Source: Branchiostoma floridae (taxonomy: Eukaryota; Chordata; Leptocardii; Amphioxiformes; Branchiostomatidae). Taken from it: DNA of 64,000 nucleotides. Positions 22,084 to 34,480 of this stretch are shown one piece after another; position 1 is the first letter of the stretch; each line of letters opens with the position of its first letter. Below the pieces are notes generated by a model. It saw nothing but the letters and a program-made list of their open reading frames with translations. It was not told the origin of the DNA and did no database searches. The stretch spans positions 10,441,995 through 10,505,994 of the forward strand of contig NC_049990.1 of the NCBI RefSeq assembly GCF_000003815.2. Reading direction: 5' to 3'. The translations under genes and the position numbers were made by a program.

Positions 22084-25000
22084 CTGCAAAAAAAGATACG
22101 TAATGGTCAGGTGAATGCTTATAATATGAAAACAGAAACATTATTGTTCAGAATGACAAGGTCACTATGAATACAAAGGGCCAAACTTACCCAGTTTTAG
22201 CAAAATTACTCCAGTATGTCATCATGGCGACGCTCAACATAGATTCACCTTTAGTGAAATTCAGCTGCTGGAAGATGCCTTTTGTGGCAACGGGAGCACC
22301 AAACATAAATGGCAGCTCGTCCCCATGTACCGCTCCTACCCATTTCGGGTTGGGTGTATTAATGGCCTTATAGCTGTAAGAATACATGTATGTCGAGCTC
22401 TCTGTGTTCTTGGTAGAATGGAGATTGGCCACCTCAACAATCGGCACTGCGATCTGCTGTTCTGTGAGCATGCGCACAACACCGGCTCTTCTAGTTTCAT
22501 TCGTGTCATTTCCCCAGTTTGTGTACAGAAACAGTATGGCGTCTTGGATCTCATTTTCTCTATAGGGAAATACCTGGTTAACAAAGTCGCTGATCAGATT
22601 CCTGTAGTCATCATCGGACAGACCGTTTTCTATCACAGCGATGCTTGGAATGTACTTATATCCATCCTCTTCTGACAGCCCAACCATGAAGTCATAGCTC
22701 CGGAATAAGTCTCCTTCAAGTAGTCTTCTCGGTTGATCGGGAACAACAACACCATCCACGGACGGACCGAACATGGCGTAGTAACTGGAAGATGGTGGGG
22801 TCATGTTCTTTAGTAGCAGCTCCTGGTAAGGTTTGTTACGGAGACATTGTACTGTTTGAGCAGCGTCCGGTCGGCAACAGTCTAGTTTCTCCGCCAGCAT
22901 TGTTGCGTAGTGCCGCGAGTCTTCAGTGATAGCGCCGGTACCTAAAGCCGAGCCACTCTGAATGATCGCACGGCGAAACTTTCCTGTAGAAACGAAATCA
23001 AATCGGATGTAAAATTCCTCCATATATCATACGACACGAACGTGGAAAGATATTCATATCTACGAACGTTGTATTTGGGAGCTAAGGTTTATGGTTTACT
23101 CTATATTTTGCTATCTTCAAGATACAACATACGAAAGAATGTACATTAAAAGAACTTGCCCTACCTGCAGCTTTAGGAGACAGCGCCAGTAAGTTGACAC
23201 ACGCCGCCCCAGCACCAAACCCTACAAGAGTAACTCTGGTCGGGTCCCCACCGAAGTGTCTGATGTTTTCACTGATCCAATCAAGAGCTGCGATCTGATC
23301 CAGAAGGCCATAGTTTCCAGATGCAAATTGGTCTTCCATGCTTAGAAATCCTGATAAGAGAGAACGGTAATTTGCATTCTGAGTCTGTATAAACTGGACA
23401 ACGAATTGAAAAGCAAAATTAACGCTTCAAAATGCTATTCAAAATAATTCTATAAGTCCGTTGACGGATCTAACTACACATGCGCAGGTCAAAGGTGAAG
23501 GCCCCTGACTTGTAAACAGTTCTTGTCTCGCCCATGCTTTATGGTGTCCATATATGGCCTCCGTCCTTTGGTATGTATAATAAAACTAGACGTGTTTTGT
23601 TAACGTCAGATTGTTCTTCATCTTTGAGCTGCGCATATGCAACCGGCTCCACGAAGGGGCTTATTGATGCAAGCATAGGATTCCCCTTTTTGGCCTTGAC
23701 TGCTTCCATTTCTAGCCGTAAGCATAATGATATGTAATCCTTTACATCTAGCTCAGAATTGATGTACAACAGAATTGATACACTTAGAGGCAGTCTAACA
23801 TTTCTTAACCTTCTTGTAACATTACATGATTCCAACGAGGCAAAATCATATGTATCTACCTAGTACTCCCAGTCTGTAGTTGATGGTGACCACCACTACA
23901 GCGCCGTGGCTGGCTAGCACGGTCCCGTCGTAAGCATTTCCGGTTCCGGTTGTGTAGCCCCCGCCGTGGATGAACACAAGCACGGCTAACGGGTACCTCT
24001 CATCAAGAGCAGGACCTAACATGGCAGATTTAAACTCATTAATTATCTGTAGTCATAAAAGATAACAATGACCCTATGGTTATTAGACACATAAAAAGCG
24101 TCAACTGACAAAAAAAAGGCTTTCATGTACAAGTTTCAAGGTACTGTGAAATTGAGATTTTCTTTAATGGAAAAGCATCCCTGGAGCGCCACTGAAATAC
24201 TATTAATAGCATAACCATTGCCATTTCTAATTTCACGACCTGATTCCACCGGCAATATCATTTTACGGGTGCATATTTCAAGATTTTTATCAGGATGCGG
24301 GTTACTCTTCACCTGTTGTTTCATGCAAGAGGACACCATTTTTTATATTTTACAAAAATGAGCGTTTCTTAACTAACACAATGTCACATTTATATCCCTA
24401 TCTGATTCCAAAATGAACGAAATACGTGACTTAAATGTATGGATGAAGCGTTTTCGCCATATTTGATTTAATTCATGTGAAAAGAGTACAAAATCTAGCT
24501 TGAGGCTCTGTCTTTGGTTAATCTCCAAGTGGATCTTCCGTCGGCAATACAGTATCCACTGGCAGAGGCAGTACCTAATGGGCCACGGAAACTGTCTTGC
24601 CACATGAAGATCTACTTAGAGTTAAGTCTCACATTAGACGTCACATTATATTAATTTTTAAGTCAGTTTCCATGGAGAAAAAGCAGTTCTTGAACTATCC
24701 ACAAATGTAACAATTTCGCATGAAAATCTTATCCATCCTATGTCATATTCATCCAATCATGGTGGTAATGTAGTTTCCAGCTGTTACTACTATCAAACAC
24801 AGTGTGTGATACGTCAATGCCTACGTACATGGCTGCCATTCTGATGCATGATTTAATAAGTTTCATTTCATTTGATACGTCCTTGCCAGTGCAGCTGTTA
24901 GGTCGTAACCGTGAATTATATATTTCTCCCTTCACCTATGCAATACGAAATACGCGGAATACGTGACTAGCTTTAAGGGTGCAATTTGCCAGCCATGTTT

Positions 25001-25679
25001 GATTATGTGGAACCCATAGTCACAGCTGGCAATTCTGGCTGCCCCGAACCCTCCCCGCTAACAACCACCACTAATGGGTCGTTATGGTCGAACCACAGTC
25101 GGCCAATTTTCCTCGGCTGACTTTACAAATGATCTTGGATCAACTCGGATGCTTACGAATGGGGCAATATGAGGAGTCGGAGTGTTCGTGTGGAGGCGAG
25201 GGCTGGTACTGTGACACTGCTCGGTGAGCTGTCTAATTGCTAGAGTTAATGGAATTGAAACGGTGCTCGGAGTTTTTATTGAAAGCACACACAAATGGTC
25301 AGAAGACTAGAAACGTATATTTGATAAACATCGTAACGTCTGAATGCAGAAAGATCGTCATATAAGAAAATGTTAATCACACATTCTTTTATCACACAAG
25401 TTTTTTACATAAAATTTTTGTCTTGAAATGAAATAAATTAGCTAGAAAAGTAACATACGCAAGCATATTACGTAATATGATATAATACATATAATGTTTA
25501 GCTTCACGTGGTCTAACACAAAAACTATTGCTATGTTTATTCTTACTCCAACACATTCATGTACATATAAATATATATGAATGTGTTTGAGTATCCCTTA
25601 GAAATACATTTTGGGCTAGACAATGTGAAGCTAAACATTCTTAATGGTCACCAATATACATATATACATATACATATAC

Positions 25680-25712
<33 letters not shown>

Positions 25713-28700
25713 TATGTATATATATACATACATATGACAGTCCAGGTCATTGGCCTTCTTTGTTTGTTTTATTTTCAAGGAGAGGAAGAGGCCTAGGAAC
25801 ATTGGTTTTTTGTTCCACGTCCCTGAAGGTAAATATTCCTTAGGATATCAATAATCGATCACAGCCTTCTTTAATCTGATTACCAACTGCATCATGAAGC
25901 CAGACCCCCCCTCACCCCCCCCCCCCCCCCACACCAACACACACACCTCACCACAACGTGGGAAATATGCAGCGACTGTTCCCGCCATTTACCAACATCG
26001 GTGACATTTTGCCCCGGGGTTGAAACGTCTGTAGATATTACTCAGGCAACTTAAAACCCCCTGCCTACGGAAACTGGTGCCTGCTGTGGTTAAGAAAGCC
26101 ATACATAAAACTGACTCGTTCTCGCGTTGTTGATTTTGAAAAAGACAAACAAATCAAACACATGCGTCAGGGCTTAATTCAGAAAATGGTAGTCTTTATC
26201 ATATACGTCTTCTTTTGTATGTACCGGAATCGACATAATTGGCATGGGTTTTTACAAAGTCTTTAATTGGAGTTAATCGAAAGTCATCTAAAGATGACGT
26301 ACAATGAGGGCTAGGTCTAATCATGATAGATAAATAATAGAACAGCTCATTAAGACACCGTTTGGTAAATTTACAACAGGGCGCTTGACTTGGTGACAAC
26401 ATTACACTTGACAGTTTTCATGACTGGGTGAATCATGTTCAGGTCACTCTCAACTACCATATATTTGGATATATATGGACTGAACCCGAGTCTTATGAAG
26501 TAGATTGTATTTCAAACCAACTTTGCCTTCCGTGATATGCACGAAGAAAAAGTGGTTTAGTTGTGTTGAAAACAAATACGACAAAATACATAAAAGATAG
26601 CTTTGTTATTAGAAATGACACTGAAAACCACATTTGGCCCTGCCTGATTGCAACATGATATTACGGACGAAATCATATTAGCTTACCTTTCCTTAGCTAT
26701 TTGAATTTTATGATATAGCTTATTACGTATTTCTAGTTTGTCATTGACCGTAGGAAAATAGCTGTTGCTTTAACAAGTTCTTTTTCCTACACCATTAAAA
26801 GTTGTTAAAAATTGAATTATGATGATATCTTATACAATAATCATGGGCCAATTCTTTTACAACAGATTCCTATCAAAAATCGCAGCAATGGTTAAGGTGA
26901 AAAGCATCAAAAACCATTTGTGAAGCACTGAGGCTACCTGTATTCACATCATGTAAAGACAATTTACTCTAATGTGTCTGAAGACCTTTCATCACTTCAG
27001 GCCTCCTATGGGTTCCCATGCAATCATGAAAACTTGGTGGGGACACTTCATAGCTGTGACACCGTTCTCGAAGGCTTTGAACTTGAAAGCAATGTCATCT
27101 CCCTGTCAAATAGATGATTTCCTCGCTACGATCAGCTATAAATGATTTCTTTATGGGATCACAGGTGCAAATATATCTCTATAATTTAAAGGTGAAGTAC
27201 AGTCCATGAAGTTGATAATATAAATGTCATTTTGACCTCTTTGCTACAAACATGTCAATTTTAGAAGAAATTGCACATTCGGTGGTGGTTGGATGAAATT
27301 TGATACGAAATAAATCGAGGCATTTAATCAATGCAGTCAAAAGTAGTTCACCCCTCAAACACCCTAACCTTTTTTAGTGACTCAAAGGGCAGAAAGGGTT
27401 CAAACGGACCATGTTTTGCCCAGTAATATCTTCTTATTTTACATTTTCGATAATCACTGGACATGAATGAAGTAAGAGGACCATTTTGACATACTTTTGT
27501 GTATAATTCTTAATCATTATTACAATGCCGCGTTTTGTACTAACGGTGAAAACTTTATTCCATACAATTTTGTCTCTTACTTTTCGACCAAACGCATATA
27601 ATGAAAACGAAATGTGTAATATCAAAATAATTATGCTTCCAAAAGAGCATCCTCTCCCACAAAAATACCAGGTTTTGAAAACTGCATAGTTTGTCGGAGT
27701 TTGGACTCAATACAGACGAGTATCTTTAATTTTAACAGTCTGGGGCCATTCAGCGTAAAAATAAGAGAGCTTAGAGTAGATGTTTACTGACAAAGTCACG
27801 GAAGGAATTTTATTTCATTCGACTTCACCTCAAAAACGTTGGTGGTGTTTCAGAGATAAAGTCAAAGGGCAACAGTGACTTTGGATCACATTTTGTGTGA
27901 CAGCCATTTTACGCCCAAAGATGTAGGTATTGACATGGTTTCGTAACTATTTTTATGGTTGAAGCTTGATATTTATTCTGCATGGCAAACTTCCAAATCA
28001 GGAAACATCATAATCCTGCTGGAAACGCGGATGTGGACGTGGAGGCGTCTGGACAAGTGATTGACGTGTTTCCATTAGTAGATATACATAAGGAACGAAA
28101 CGATGGACTTCAGCGATACTTCCCGTTGGCCTAACGTTTCAGAGGAATTTAAGCTAGATAAATGGCGTTGTCGTAGAAAGTGGCCCGGAGCCAACAAAGC
28201 CACTTGTCGGGGATTTACGCTCCTCCGACGATAGCTAACATCATGATATCGATGTGCTGACTTTACACATACTATTAGGTATCAGAGACGTGAAAAAAAT
28301 TGCTGATAGTTTTGCCTTGGAGCCATAATAATGGCCGGCAACACTTTAAATTGTGCTGTGACATGTTCAAAACCTAATCCTGGTTGATTAGCTATGATCT
28401 CTGTATGGGTTCTATATGATTCTTTTGACTCTAAAAGAACTTTGATATTCTTAATGATTAAGCAACTACTTTCAACAAAGTTTGCTTTGATATCTCAAGT
28501 ACTGACCGTTAATAACAGGACTGTAGATGTTCAGGTACAGACAATCTTCGTCCATGGTCTGCAGGAACGGCCGCATGGCTTCCCTGTTCTGGACTGCTGA
28601 CGGCAGGTCGGTGTCTCCTGATGTTACAATCTGCGGACAGGCGGGACCAAACTTGGTGAAGTCTCTCACCTTACCCTTGTCCCAAGCTTCTGGTTCCTGT

Positions 28701-28912
28701 GGTGGTCTGAATCTCAGGTTACCAACCGGTGGTTTTGCGTACGGAATCCCCAGATACTTGTTCACTGCACGCATCCTGTCTTTGGGTGGCGGGACTTGTC
28801 TGCCCCGAAAAGATCCGTATTTGGTGGTGATAACTTCCCCGGAGTTAGAGTCCGCAGATGCAGTCATGAGGATCCATGTCAGTACAGCGGATGTTACCCA
28901 CATGGAATCCAT
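21285..28912 (-). CDS. NLGN: Neuroligin (catalytically dead carboxylesterase-family adhesion receptor)
   Basis: Five coding exons in transcript order: 28912-28507, 24015-23860, 23350-23165, 22983-22191, 22083-21285. All have GT-AG junctions and compatible phases; 780 codons including stop, 779 aa. A signal peptide spans residues 1 to ~21. The esterase-like domain runs to ~585 and includes FIHGGG (oxyanion region, ~149-154). GFGAG stands at the nucleophile elbow, with Gly233 where active esterases have Ser. [10 protein letters not shown] keeps the triad His (~469). [20 protein letters not shown] and a single membrane span (~687-708, [17 protein letters not shown]) are neuroligin hallmarks. The ~70-residue cytoplasmic tail ends KGDIL. 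Neuroligins are postsynaptic neurexin partners. Vertebrate-type TTRV and gephyrin-binding motifs are not visible in this tail. Acetylcholinesterase or a generic carboxylesterase is excluded by the missing Ser and the membrane anchor. Confidence 0.95.
22191..22983 (-). CDS. NLGN: Neuroligin coding exon 4
   Basis: 793 nt. Encodes residues ~251-514, from [18 protein letters not shown] through [15 protein letters not shown] and [12 protein letters not shown] to [10 protein letters not shown]. It holds most of the C-terminal esterase lobe and the cysteine cluster CCRP..VQCL. Confidence 0.96.
23165..23350 (-). CDS. NLGN: Neuroligin coding exon 3 (nucleophile-elbow exon)
   Basis: 186 nt, phase 1 at both ends. 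Encodes [35 protein letters not shown] and [16 protein letters not shown] replaces the GxSxG of active esterases; vertebrate neuroligins have the comparable GSGAG. Confidence 0.96.
23860..24015 (-). CDS. NLGN: Neuroligin coding exon 2
   Basis: 156 nt, phase 1 at both ends, so it could be skipped without a frameshift. Encodes [19 protein letters not shown] and [15 protein letters not shown] degraded copy lies at 60956-61068 on the + strand. Confidence 0.95.
24950..25140 (-). repeat. Dispersed conserved block in neuroligin intron 1
   Basis: On the - strand, about 110 bp is nearly identical to 59655-59765 on +, including a short open frame ending [12 protein letters not shown] and stop. The distal part (ACGTGACTAGCTT.. 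CAGCTGGCAATTCT on +) is related to 41500-41600. Confidence 0.7.
25655..25735. repeat. TA/CATA/CA microsatellite
   Basis: Runs of TATACA, TA and (CA)n in neuroligin intron 1. Confidence 0.9.
25905..25933. repeat. Poly-C tract
   Basis: CCCCCC-T-CA followed by a long C run in neuroligin intron 1; strand-asymmetric simple repeat. Confidence 0.85.
28507..28912 (-). CDS. NLGN: Neuroligin coding exon 1
   Basis: Start ATG at 28912. Encodes the signal peptide ([20 protein letters not shown]) and the N-terminal esterase fold with [19 protein letters not shown] and [10 protein letters not shown]. Donor gtcagt at 28506. A tatttcag acceptor at 28973-28980 just upstream suggests a separate 5' UTR exon further right. 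Confidence 0.95.
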
Positions 28913-28972
28913 ATCTTCACTGTGTAGAGATTCCTCTTCTAGTATGTCACGTCAGTTCGTGCCGTGTGAAAA

Positions 28973-28980
28973 CTGAAATA
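28973..28980 (-). promoter_or_regulatory. Candidate 3' splice site of a neuroligin 5' UTR exon
   Basis: On the minus strand TATTTCAG lies 60 nt upstream of the start codon, so the ATG is probably not in the first transcribed exon. The promoter would then be further right and unidentified. Confidence 0.35.
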
Positions 28981-29985
28981 AGCAGAAGACATATGATTAC
29001 AATTGATATCAGAATAACAACATACATTGGGAAAGATATGGTCAAAGGTATTACTATCTGAATCCTGAGAAAGATTTAATAAAGGTGATATCTATGACTT
29101 ACTATGAACATCTATGTCCAGAGACAATGTCTAAAGAATCCCGTCAGTCACTACCGAATAACTGTACTTGTCAAACAACAGTACAATACAATACCATGAA
29201 AGATTTGGTTATTCGCTACCGCGCAATCATCAGCGTCCTCATCGGTGAGGACCTTGTTTTTTGAGAATCTATCACCAAATGTCCACCAGACATCGATCTC
29301 CAGGCACGATTGAAATAAGTGCGAAGATGATTCCTTTTCACGAAGTGATAAAAGAAGTCTACGTCCCCCACAGCTTAACAAAGACCGGACTCCTCTTGCA
29401 ATTGATCACCTTAGGTGACCCCATCCCAATCCCATCTCAGTCTCCAGGATGCCAGAGGTTCTTTGAAAGGCAAGTCATTATACACAATACCCTAACCTTG
29501 GAAACATTCCACGGGGCAATCAAAGCCCCAAAATGCGCGGGTCAAAAGTATGAACGCATTACCATAGACGTGAAAATCATTTCCAAGACGTGAGTAGAAA
29601 ATATTGCACGATGGGGAAACAAAGTTGCAGTTTGATATCCTTCCACAAGAAGAAAGATCACAACTGGTTCCACCTCGCTGCTCATTGAGTGGGCATTCAT
29701 CACGATGTTGTCCCGAAAGGTCCTATGTTATGAGGCGTTAACAATTACGTAAAAAGCGACCAGACCCCGAAGGTCCCCTTTTGAAACCATCCGGATAAAT
29801 TGGAAACGCGCAGATGCGGCCGTGCTTTGACACGACTGGAAAGAGAATCATAAATACAGAATCCAATAACTATTTGCTCGCTATAAATCATTTTGCTAGC
29901 GTTTGTAACAGTGGTCCGAATAGGCTGATGGTCTTCCAAACATATGGATTGAGCACCAACCTTGTATTGTAACATCAACTTACTG
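28981..29985. other. 5' flank of neuroligin, no gene seen
   Basis: An open frame of 110 codons at 29261-29593 (+) shows no recognisable domain. No promoter could be fixed. Confidence 0.35.
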
Positions 29986-29989
29986 ACTA

Positions 29990-30125
29990 CATATTCAACT
30001 GCAGTTACGATTCTGTAGATCTTGGTATGGCGGCTTTGAAAAGGTGTCCTTTGACACCTGTTCCGCCATACCCTCCATTGTCATTGTATGTGGAGAATCC
30101 AAATGAATAAATAAAAAAAAATTAT
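29990..30125 (+). mobile_element. 3' end of a truncated LINE-type element
   Basis: A stem-loop (GGTATGGCGG at 30024-30033 pairs with 30063-30072, with an inner AGGTGTC/GACACCT stem) is followed by AATGAATAAATAAAAAAAAA. A terminal hairpin, AATAAA and A-run is typical of non-LTR 3' ends. Confidence 0.45.
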
Positions 30126-32035
30126 TATTCGTGATATATGCATTTTAGCATTAGCAGTCAAGGGCAGAATATCATGACACAGATGAAGGATTTAGAAAAT
30201 ATGAAAAAAATTACCAATACTTTCGATGCAGTAAAGGTTGTGTTGTGATTGGCATTCAACTGAGGAGCATTGGACTTAAGCTTGTCGTTGGCAATTGACG
30301 AACTCCCGGCACAAAGCAAGAGACTATTACGGCTCTACTACAAAAACTTGCTGTAAACTATAGGAAGAGCCACCCCGTAATTATCTTATTAGGTACACTT
30401 ATCAATAATGAAGGGCTCTAGCTAACGTAGCTCCAAGGTGTAATCGTTATCTACACATGTGGCGAGAGTTACATTCGTCAGAGAGGGGCCACCTGAAAGG
30501 GAGCCAAAATGTCCATCATTCCTTTCATAACTTGGCCTGGGCACAACATATGTTTGCCCCCTACCAATACAGTACCATTCAAAGCAATATTATATATAAG
30601 GCACCATTTTGCACAAACATACCTGTTGGATCAAATGTCCAATTGCGCTCTATCAGACTGGGTCGTAACGATGTAGGCCACCATTTAGACCTGCTATGCA
30701 CTGTGTTCAAAGCGAAGTCAGTTCAACATTTGCTTTTTCAATTTCAAAGCATGTTACATCTCTGCTGGGAGGAAAATTTCTGTATGGCATGGAAATGATT
30801 TAAGCAAACGGAGTCCATGTACAGTATTGTCAACAGCAACGTTTACTGCGTGAGCCTCAAATGGAATGGAATTACAAAATGATTTAATCCCACGAAGGAG
30901 GTTATAAAGGGATATATATATGTCTATATAAACTCCTTGATCCCACATAAATGTCAAATGCAAAATAATACACCCTTGTTTACCATATGACTTCACACTC
31001 ATGCAAATGAGAAAGAAATAGAAGATGACCAACCTTGTCGTGACCCTTTGTGGCAATGTTTGCCTACGTTCGTTATTCACCGCCTTCACACAATTATGCT
31101 GTCCTCCTATTCAGCAAAGTGTACAAGGCAGATGAATAGCGCGGGTTGGGAAAATATTAGATTCAGTGGGCGATCGATTGATTGCTTTCAGACATTTGTT
31201 GCTGTATGACGCTGTCAGTCACTGCTGCAAAATGCCAATGTCATGACAGGTCAATAAAGAAACATCATATGCTGCCATTTTTCCTACGCCTGTCGTGTCT
31301 TTGATGCCGATCCACATTACCATTGGCCAACATTGCCAACAGCCGTTGAAAAATTCTGGCTGACATTATTTTTCTTTAAATTAAACCTTCCTTTAATACG
31401 ATACTTAAGATTGATTCATACGGCAATTTATTGTAACGCTCATCTCGTCTATGACGTTCCTCCACATTGGCGGCGTTCGAGAATAATGTCATTAATATCG
31501 TAGGAATTAAAGCGCAATTTACCACGACACTTCGATCTATCTATACGACAACTGGGTATCTAAATATGGCAGCGCAATCCACCATTCACTGGTAACTTCT
31601 TCTGGTAACCCCTCACTGTGTAGGGGCTACATGTGAAACATGTATGTACATAATGACATGTACATAAATTACGATCCAACTATTGGAAAACGCCAAATGC
31701 TTTCGAGATAACATCATACAATAAAAGACCTATTTAGTTAGCGTCGGTGTCTTTCTGCCATTTTTGTCCACAATTTAGTACGTTGATGTCGTTCTATGTC
31801 TGTTACACGAGAAATCAAGCAGCAACAATGCTTCGATCATAGCTATCGTCCTATATTGAAGGTGCCCGCAACACGGTGGGTGTGGATAGAAGCGATTTTT
31901 TTCCATATTGTTATCGCTAAGTATAATCACACCAATCACCCTACTGCTCGCCGTTTCTTCATTCCTTCAAACCTTTGAAGTGCCTTGTGACATATAGGGC
32001 AGCAACCTTCCTTGCTGTTTCAGTAGCAGGGAATA
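30126..32035. other. No gene seen
   Basis: AT-rich, unrecognised. A segment near 31095-31135 (CTATTCAGCAAAGTGTACAA) is related to 43780-43820. Confidence 0.35.
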
Positions 32036-32039
32036 TTTT

Positions 32040-32245
32040 TTACAGGAGGGAGTTGCAAGCTCTTACAGATTAACGTTCTTGAGGCACCTTCTCGAACAAG
32101 GAATCTCATTTTACGTCCTTTCCGAAAGACGGATGCAGTTCCAACCTCCCAAAGATTGAACCAGGATCCTTCAGATACCAACTATTTGGAACCAGAGGCT
32201 CAACTGCGAGGCCGCTACCAGTTGAGCCACAGGGACATCCATGCC
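32040..32245 (-). mobile_element. tRNA-derived SINE, minus strand
   Basis: Minus strand: A box GTGGCTCAACTGGTAGCGG, B-box-like CTGGTTCAATCTTTGG, then TTTCGGAAAGGACGTAAAAT. Same family as 33677-33905 and 57150-57315. Confidence 0.65.
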
Positions 32246-32479
32246 ATCGGCAAGTTATATCAGGTAAACACATTCACAATGTCAGAGGAGAAATACAACA
32301 AGGTACAGAATGCCACCTGCATTACCAAACTCTAACAACACGCTTTGGACCTCTACAGGAAACTTACCGAGTGGATATCCCTGGCTGCTCACCTGAAGTG
32401 AGAAGGACCGGCTCTCTCCACCCGCAGATAGCCATTAAACATCCATTCACCCGCCACATGTGAACAGGTCCTCTGTTTT

Positions 32480-32740
32480 AAATGTTGGGAGGGTTGGGGA
32501 ATTCACATCGATATCCTCTGAGCCAATCAGCCCTAGGGCCCAACGAGGACATATTACCAGTCCTACAGAGGCCTGTTTCGCCAACAAAAATCAATGGTTA
32601 CTTTATCTAGTATTGCAGCAAAATGGGCTTGCTCGTTGGCCTAGAGGTTTTCTATGGGTCAGGAGCGCACGCGCATTTCATAATACTCACAAAGGTGACG
32701 TGTTTATGCAGCTAGCTGGCAGATCTCACAAGATGCATTG
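32480..32740 (+). repeat. Duplicated block, partner at 44505-44710
   Basis: Shares GGTTGGGGAATT.., TGAGCCAATCAGCCCT.. and GAGGAC.TATT with the partner, about 80% over 85 bp, in direct orientation. Confidence 0.75.
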
Positions 32741-32996
32741 CACTGCCGATAGTAATTTAGAACGTAACACGAGTCTGTCTTTTGATATACATTTACCCAT
32801 CTACCAACCACCAATCTTGTTATATCCATGCCTATTATTCATACATAGATGTGGCATATAGATTGCGCGAAAGAGCAGATTTATGGGACCTAGATAACAA
32901 AAAAGTGTTTTTGTAACCACTTGATGAATGTTACCAAGTTTGCATACAAACGACAAGAAAAAACTTTAAAGGCCTATATACAATATTCTAAATCAT

Positions 32997-33286
32997 TGTA
33001 TAAACGGTCTTGAAGAGGCTATATTCAGCCATATGAAATGACAGGTACCAACGCATAGCTAAAACAACTGTCAATGTTAGTGGTCGTAAAAGTATAAGGC
33101 CATGGTTGGGTCGCCACAAGACAATACGATGTAGGCCAACAGGCCCATATACAATCTTCCTTATGTTCTTGTATAAACTGGCCATTTTCAGCCAGATACA
33201 TTATGGCAGGCACTAACGTACAGCTAGCGACAACTGCCAATACCAGCGGTCGTAAAGTAAGAGCAACAACCCATGGTTGATTCAAC
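32997..33286. repeat. Two-copy tandem repeat, ~175 bp unit
   Basis: Units starting GTATAAAC at about 32998 and 33172 share ATTCAGCCA, GCTAACGTACAGCTA-like and GGTCGTAAA.GTA blocks. The minus strand is open across both (33025-33489) and repeats a peptide pattern around QPW..AL.LRPL.L.VV. Confidence 0.6.
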
Positions 33287-33676
33287 ACACGCCAATGGTA
33301 CCTGGGACAGCCGCGGTTACTTTTAATACTTACCGTCAGCCGGTGATCTCTTGTGTCCTTTAGCTCACAGCTAGCGTAGTCTACTATGGACTCATTCTGC
33401 ATTAGTCTAGTGTATAAAATCCGATCCAAAATTACTCTGCTTGCCCAAACACGGTGGATTCTGATGCCTGCACGCCACTTTGACCCCACGAGGTCCCCCG
33501 TCCATTACACAAGGATAACATCGTGATTTGAGTGGGTGGAATATTTCTCGGAGGAGAAACGTGCCTGTACGTAAAGTTTCTAAATTAGTTCGGAGCGTAA
33601 TGGCCTGTGTGGCCTGCATTGTGGAAGGAATTCCGCTTCAGTTTACATAATTATCTGTATCTCTTCTTCACATAGG

Positions 33677-33905
33677 GGATGTCACTGTAGCTGAACTGGT
33701 AGCAGCCTCACGGCTGGGCTCCTTGTTCGAATTAGTCGGCAGCCGTGCGACCGGGTTCAATCCTGGGTAGGGCACCTCAGTTTGGACTGTACTCATCTAT
33801 CGGAAGGGATATGAAATGGGGGCCCGCGTTCGAGGTGCCTCGAGCACGTTAGAAGGGGTTCGAAGGGCTAGCAACCCCTCTCTGGATGTAAAATCTATAT
33901 TGCCA
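33677..33905 (+). mobile_element. tRNA-derived SINE, plus strand
   Basis: A box TGTAGCTGAACTGGTAGCAG, B box CCGGGTTCAATCCTGGG, then TATCGGAAGGGATATGAAAT. A fuller copy of the 32.0 kb family. Confidence 0.7.
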
Positions 33906-34111
33906 TTGTTGCAGCAATGAAACTTGCTGACCTATGTGCGACTACAAGGGTCTAAACGAAAGGAAAAACGGACGGGCTTGTTTCCATTGCCAATGAAGCT
34001 TTGGTTGATTTCTCCTGGTAATTAGCCATTTAATACTGATATATCTTGTACAATATGCTAAGTAAACCTAGCACAAATCTTAAGGGTAACCCTGAATAGG
34101 CAAGCTACTAT

Positions 34112-34224
34112 TAGCCTGGTATCCAGCCGTAATATAGCTTCCGAGTCTCTTCTTTCCTCTCTGGCAATTTGCGAAGAGGAGAGAAGAGACTCGGGAGCTA
34201 TAATTACGGCTGGATACCAGGCTA
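34112..34224. mobile_element. Fold-back hAT-like MITE, copy 2, with target duplication
   Basis: 113 bp, almost wholly self-complementary, ends TAGCCTGGTATCCAGCCG / CGGCTGGATACCAGGCTA. Flanked by GCTACTAT on both sides: an 8 bp target duplication, as made by hAT transposases. Confidence 0.85.
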
Positions 34225-34349
34225 GCTACTATTCCTGATCGCTTTGTCTAAAAGCATTCTCAGAATGTATTTGTCATTAGGAATATTCTTCCGACTAAAC
34301 TGTCTTGAATTATATCGCTAAAGAAGCGGCAGACCTTACCCCATGCAGG

Positions 34350-34480
34350 TAGAATAGATGTGAAAGGCAGTTTGGGCCATCTCAGCAGCACTTTAAGTGT
34401 TTTTCTGTTTCAATTTGGCGAACCCAGGTCAGCGTAATGATACAAAACATCCCATGAAAGCAGGAGTATTGCCAACTATT
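34350..34480 (+). repeat. Duplicated block, partner at 46065-46220
   Basis: Shares GATGTGAAAGGCAGTTTGG, AAGTG..T.TCTGTTTC and AACC.AGGTCAG in order, about 75% over 75 bp. Confidence 0.65.

Larger units (their letters stand above)
24016..28506 (-). other. Neuroligin intron 1 (4.5 kb), repeat-bearing
   Basis: No exon seen inside. Contains the conserved block at 24950-25140, TA/CA microsatellites (25560-25735) and a C-run (25905-25933). A block at 28040-28225 recurs at 42545-42700. Confidence 0.6.

Noticed and set aside
22325-22675. + strand frames across neuroligin exon 4
   Set aside because: Antisense shadows of the coding exon.
25655-25735. Structured regulatory RNA in the TA/CA tract
   Set aside because: Pairing is explained by simple-sequence composition.
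21285-28912. Acetylcholinesterase or active carboxylesterase
   Set aside because: The nucleophile Ser is Gly (GFGAG). The C-terminal membrane span, stalk and AFWIELVP motif are neuroligin features.
33025-33489. 154-codon open frame as a gene
   Set aside because: It spans a two-copy tandem repeat, and the peptide repetition follows from that. No domain recognised.
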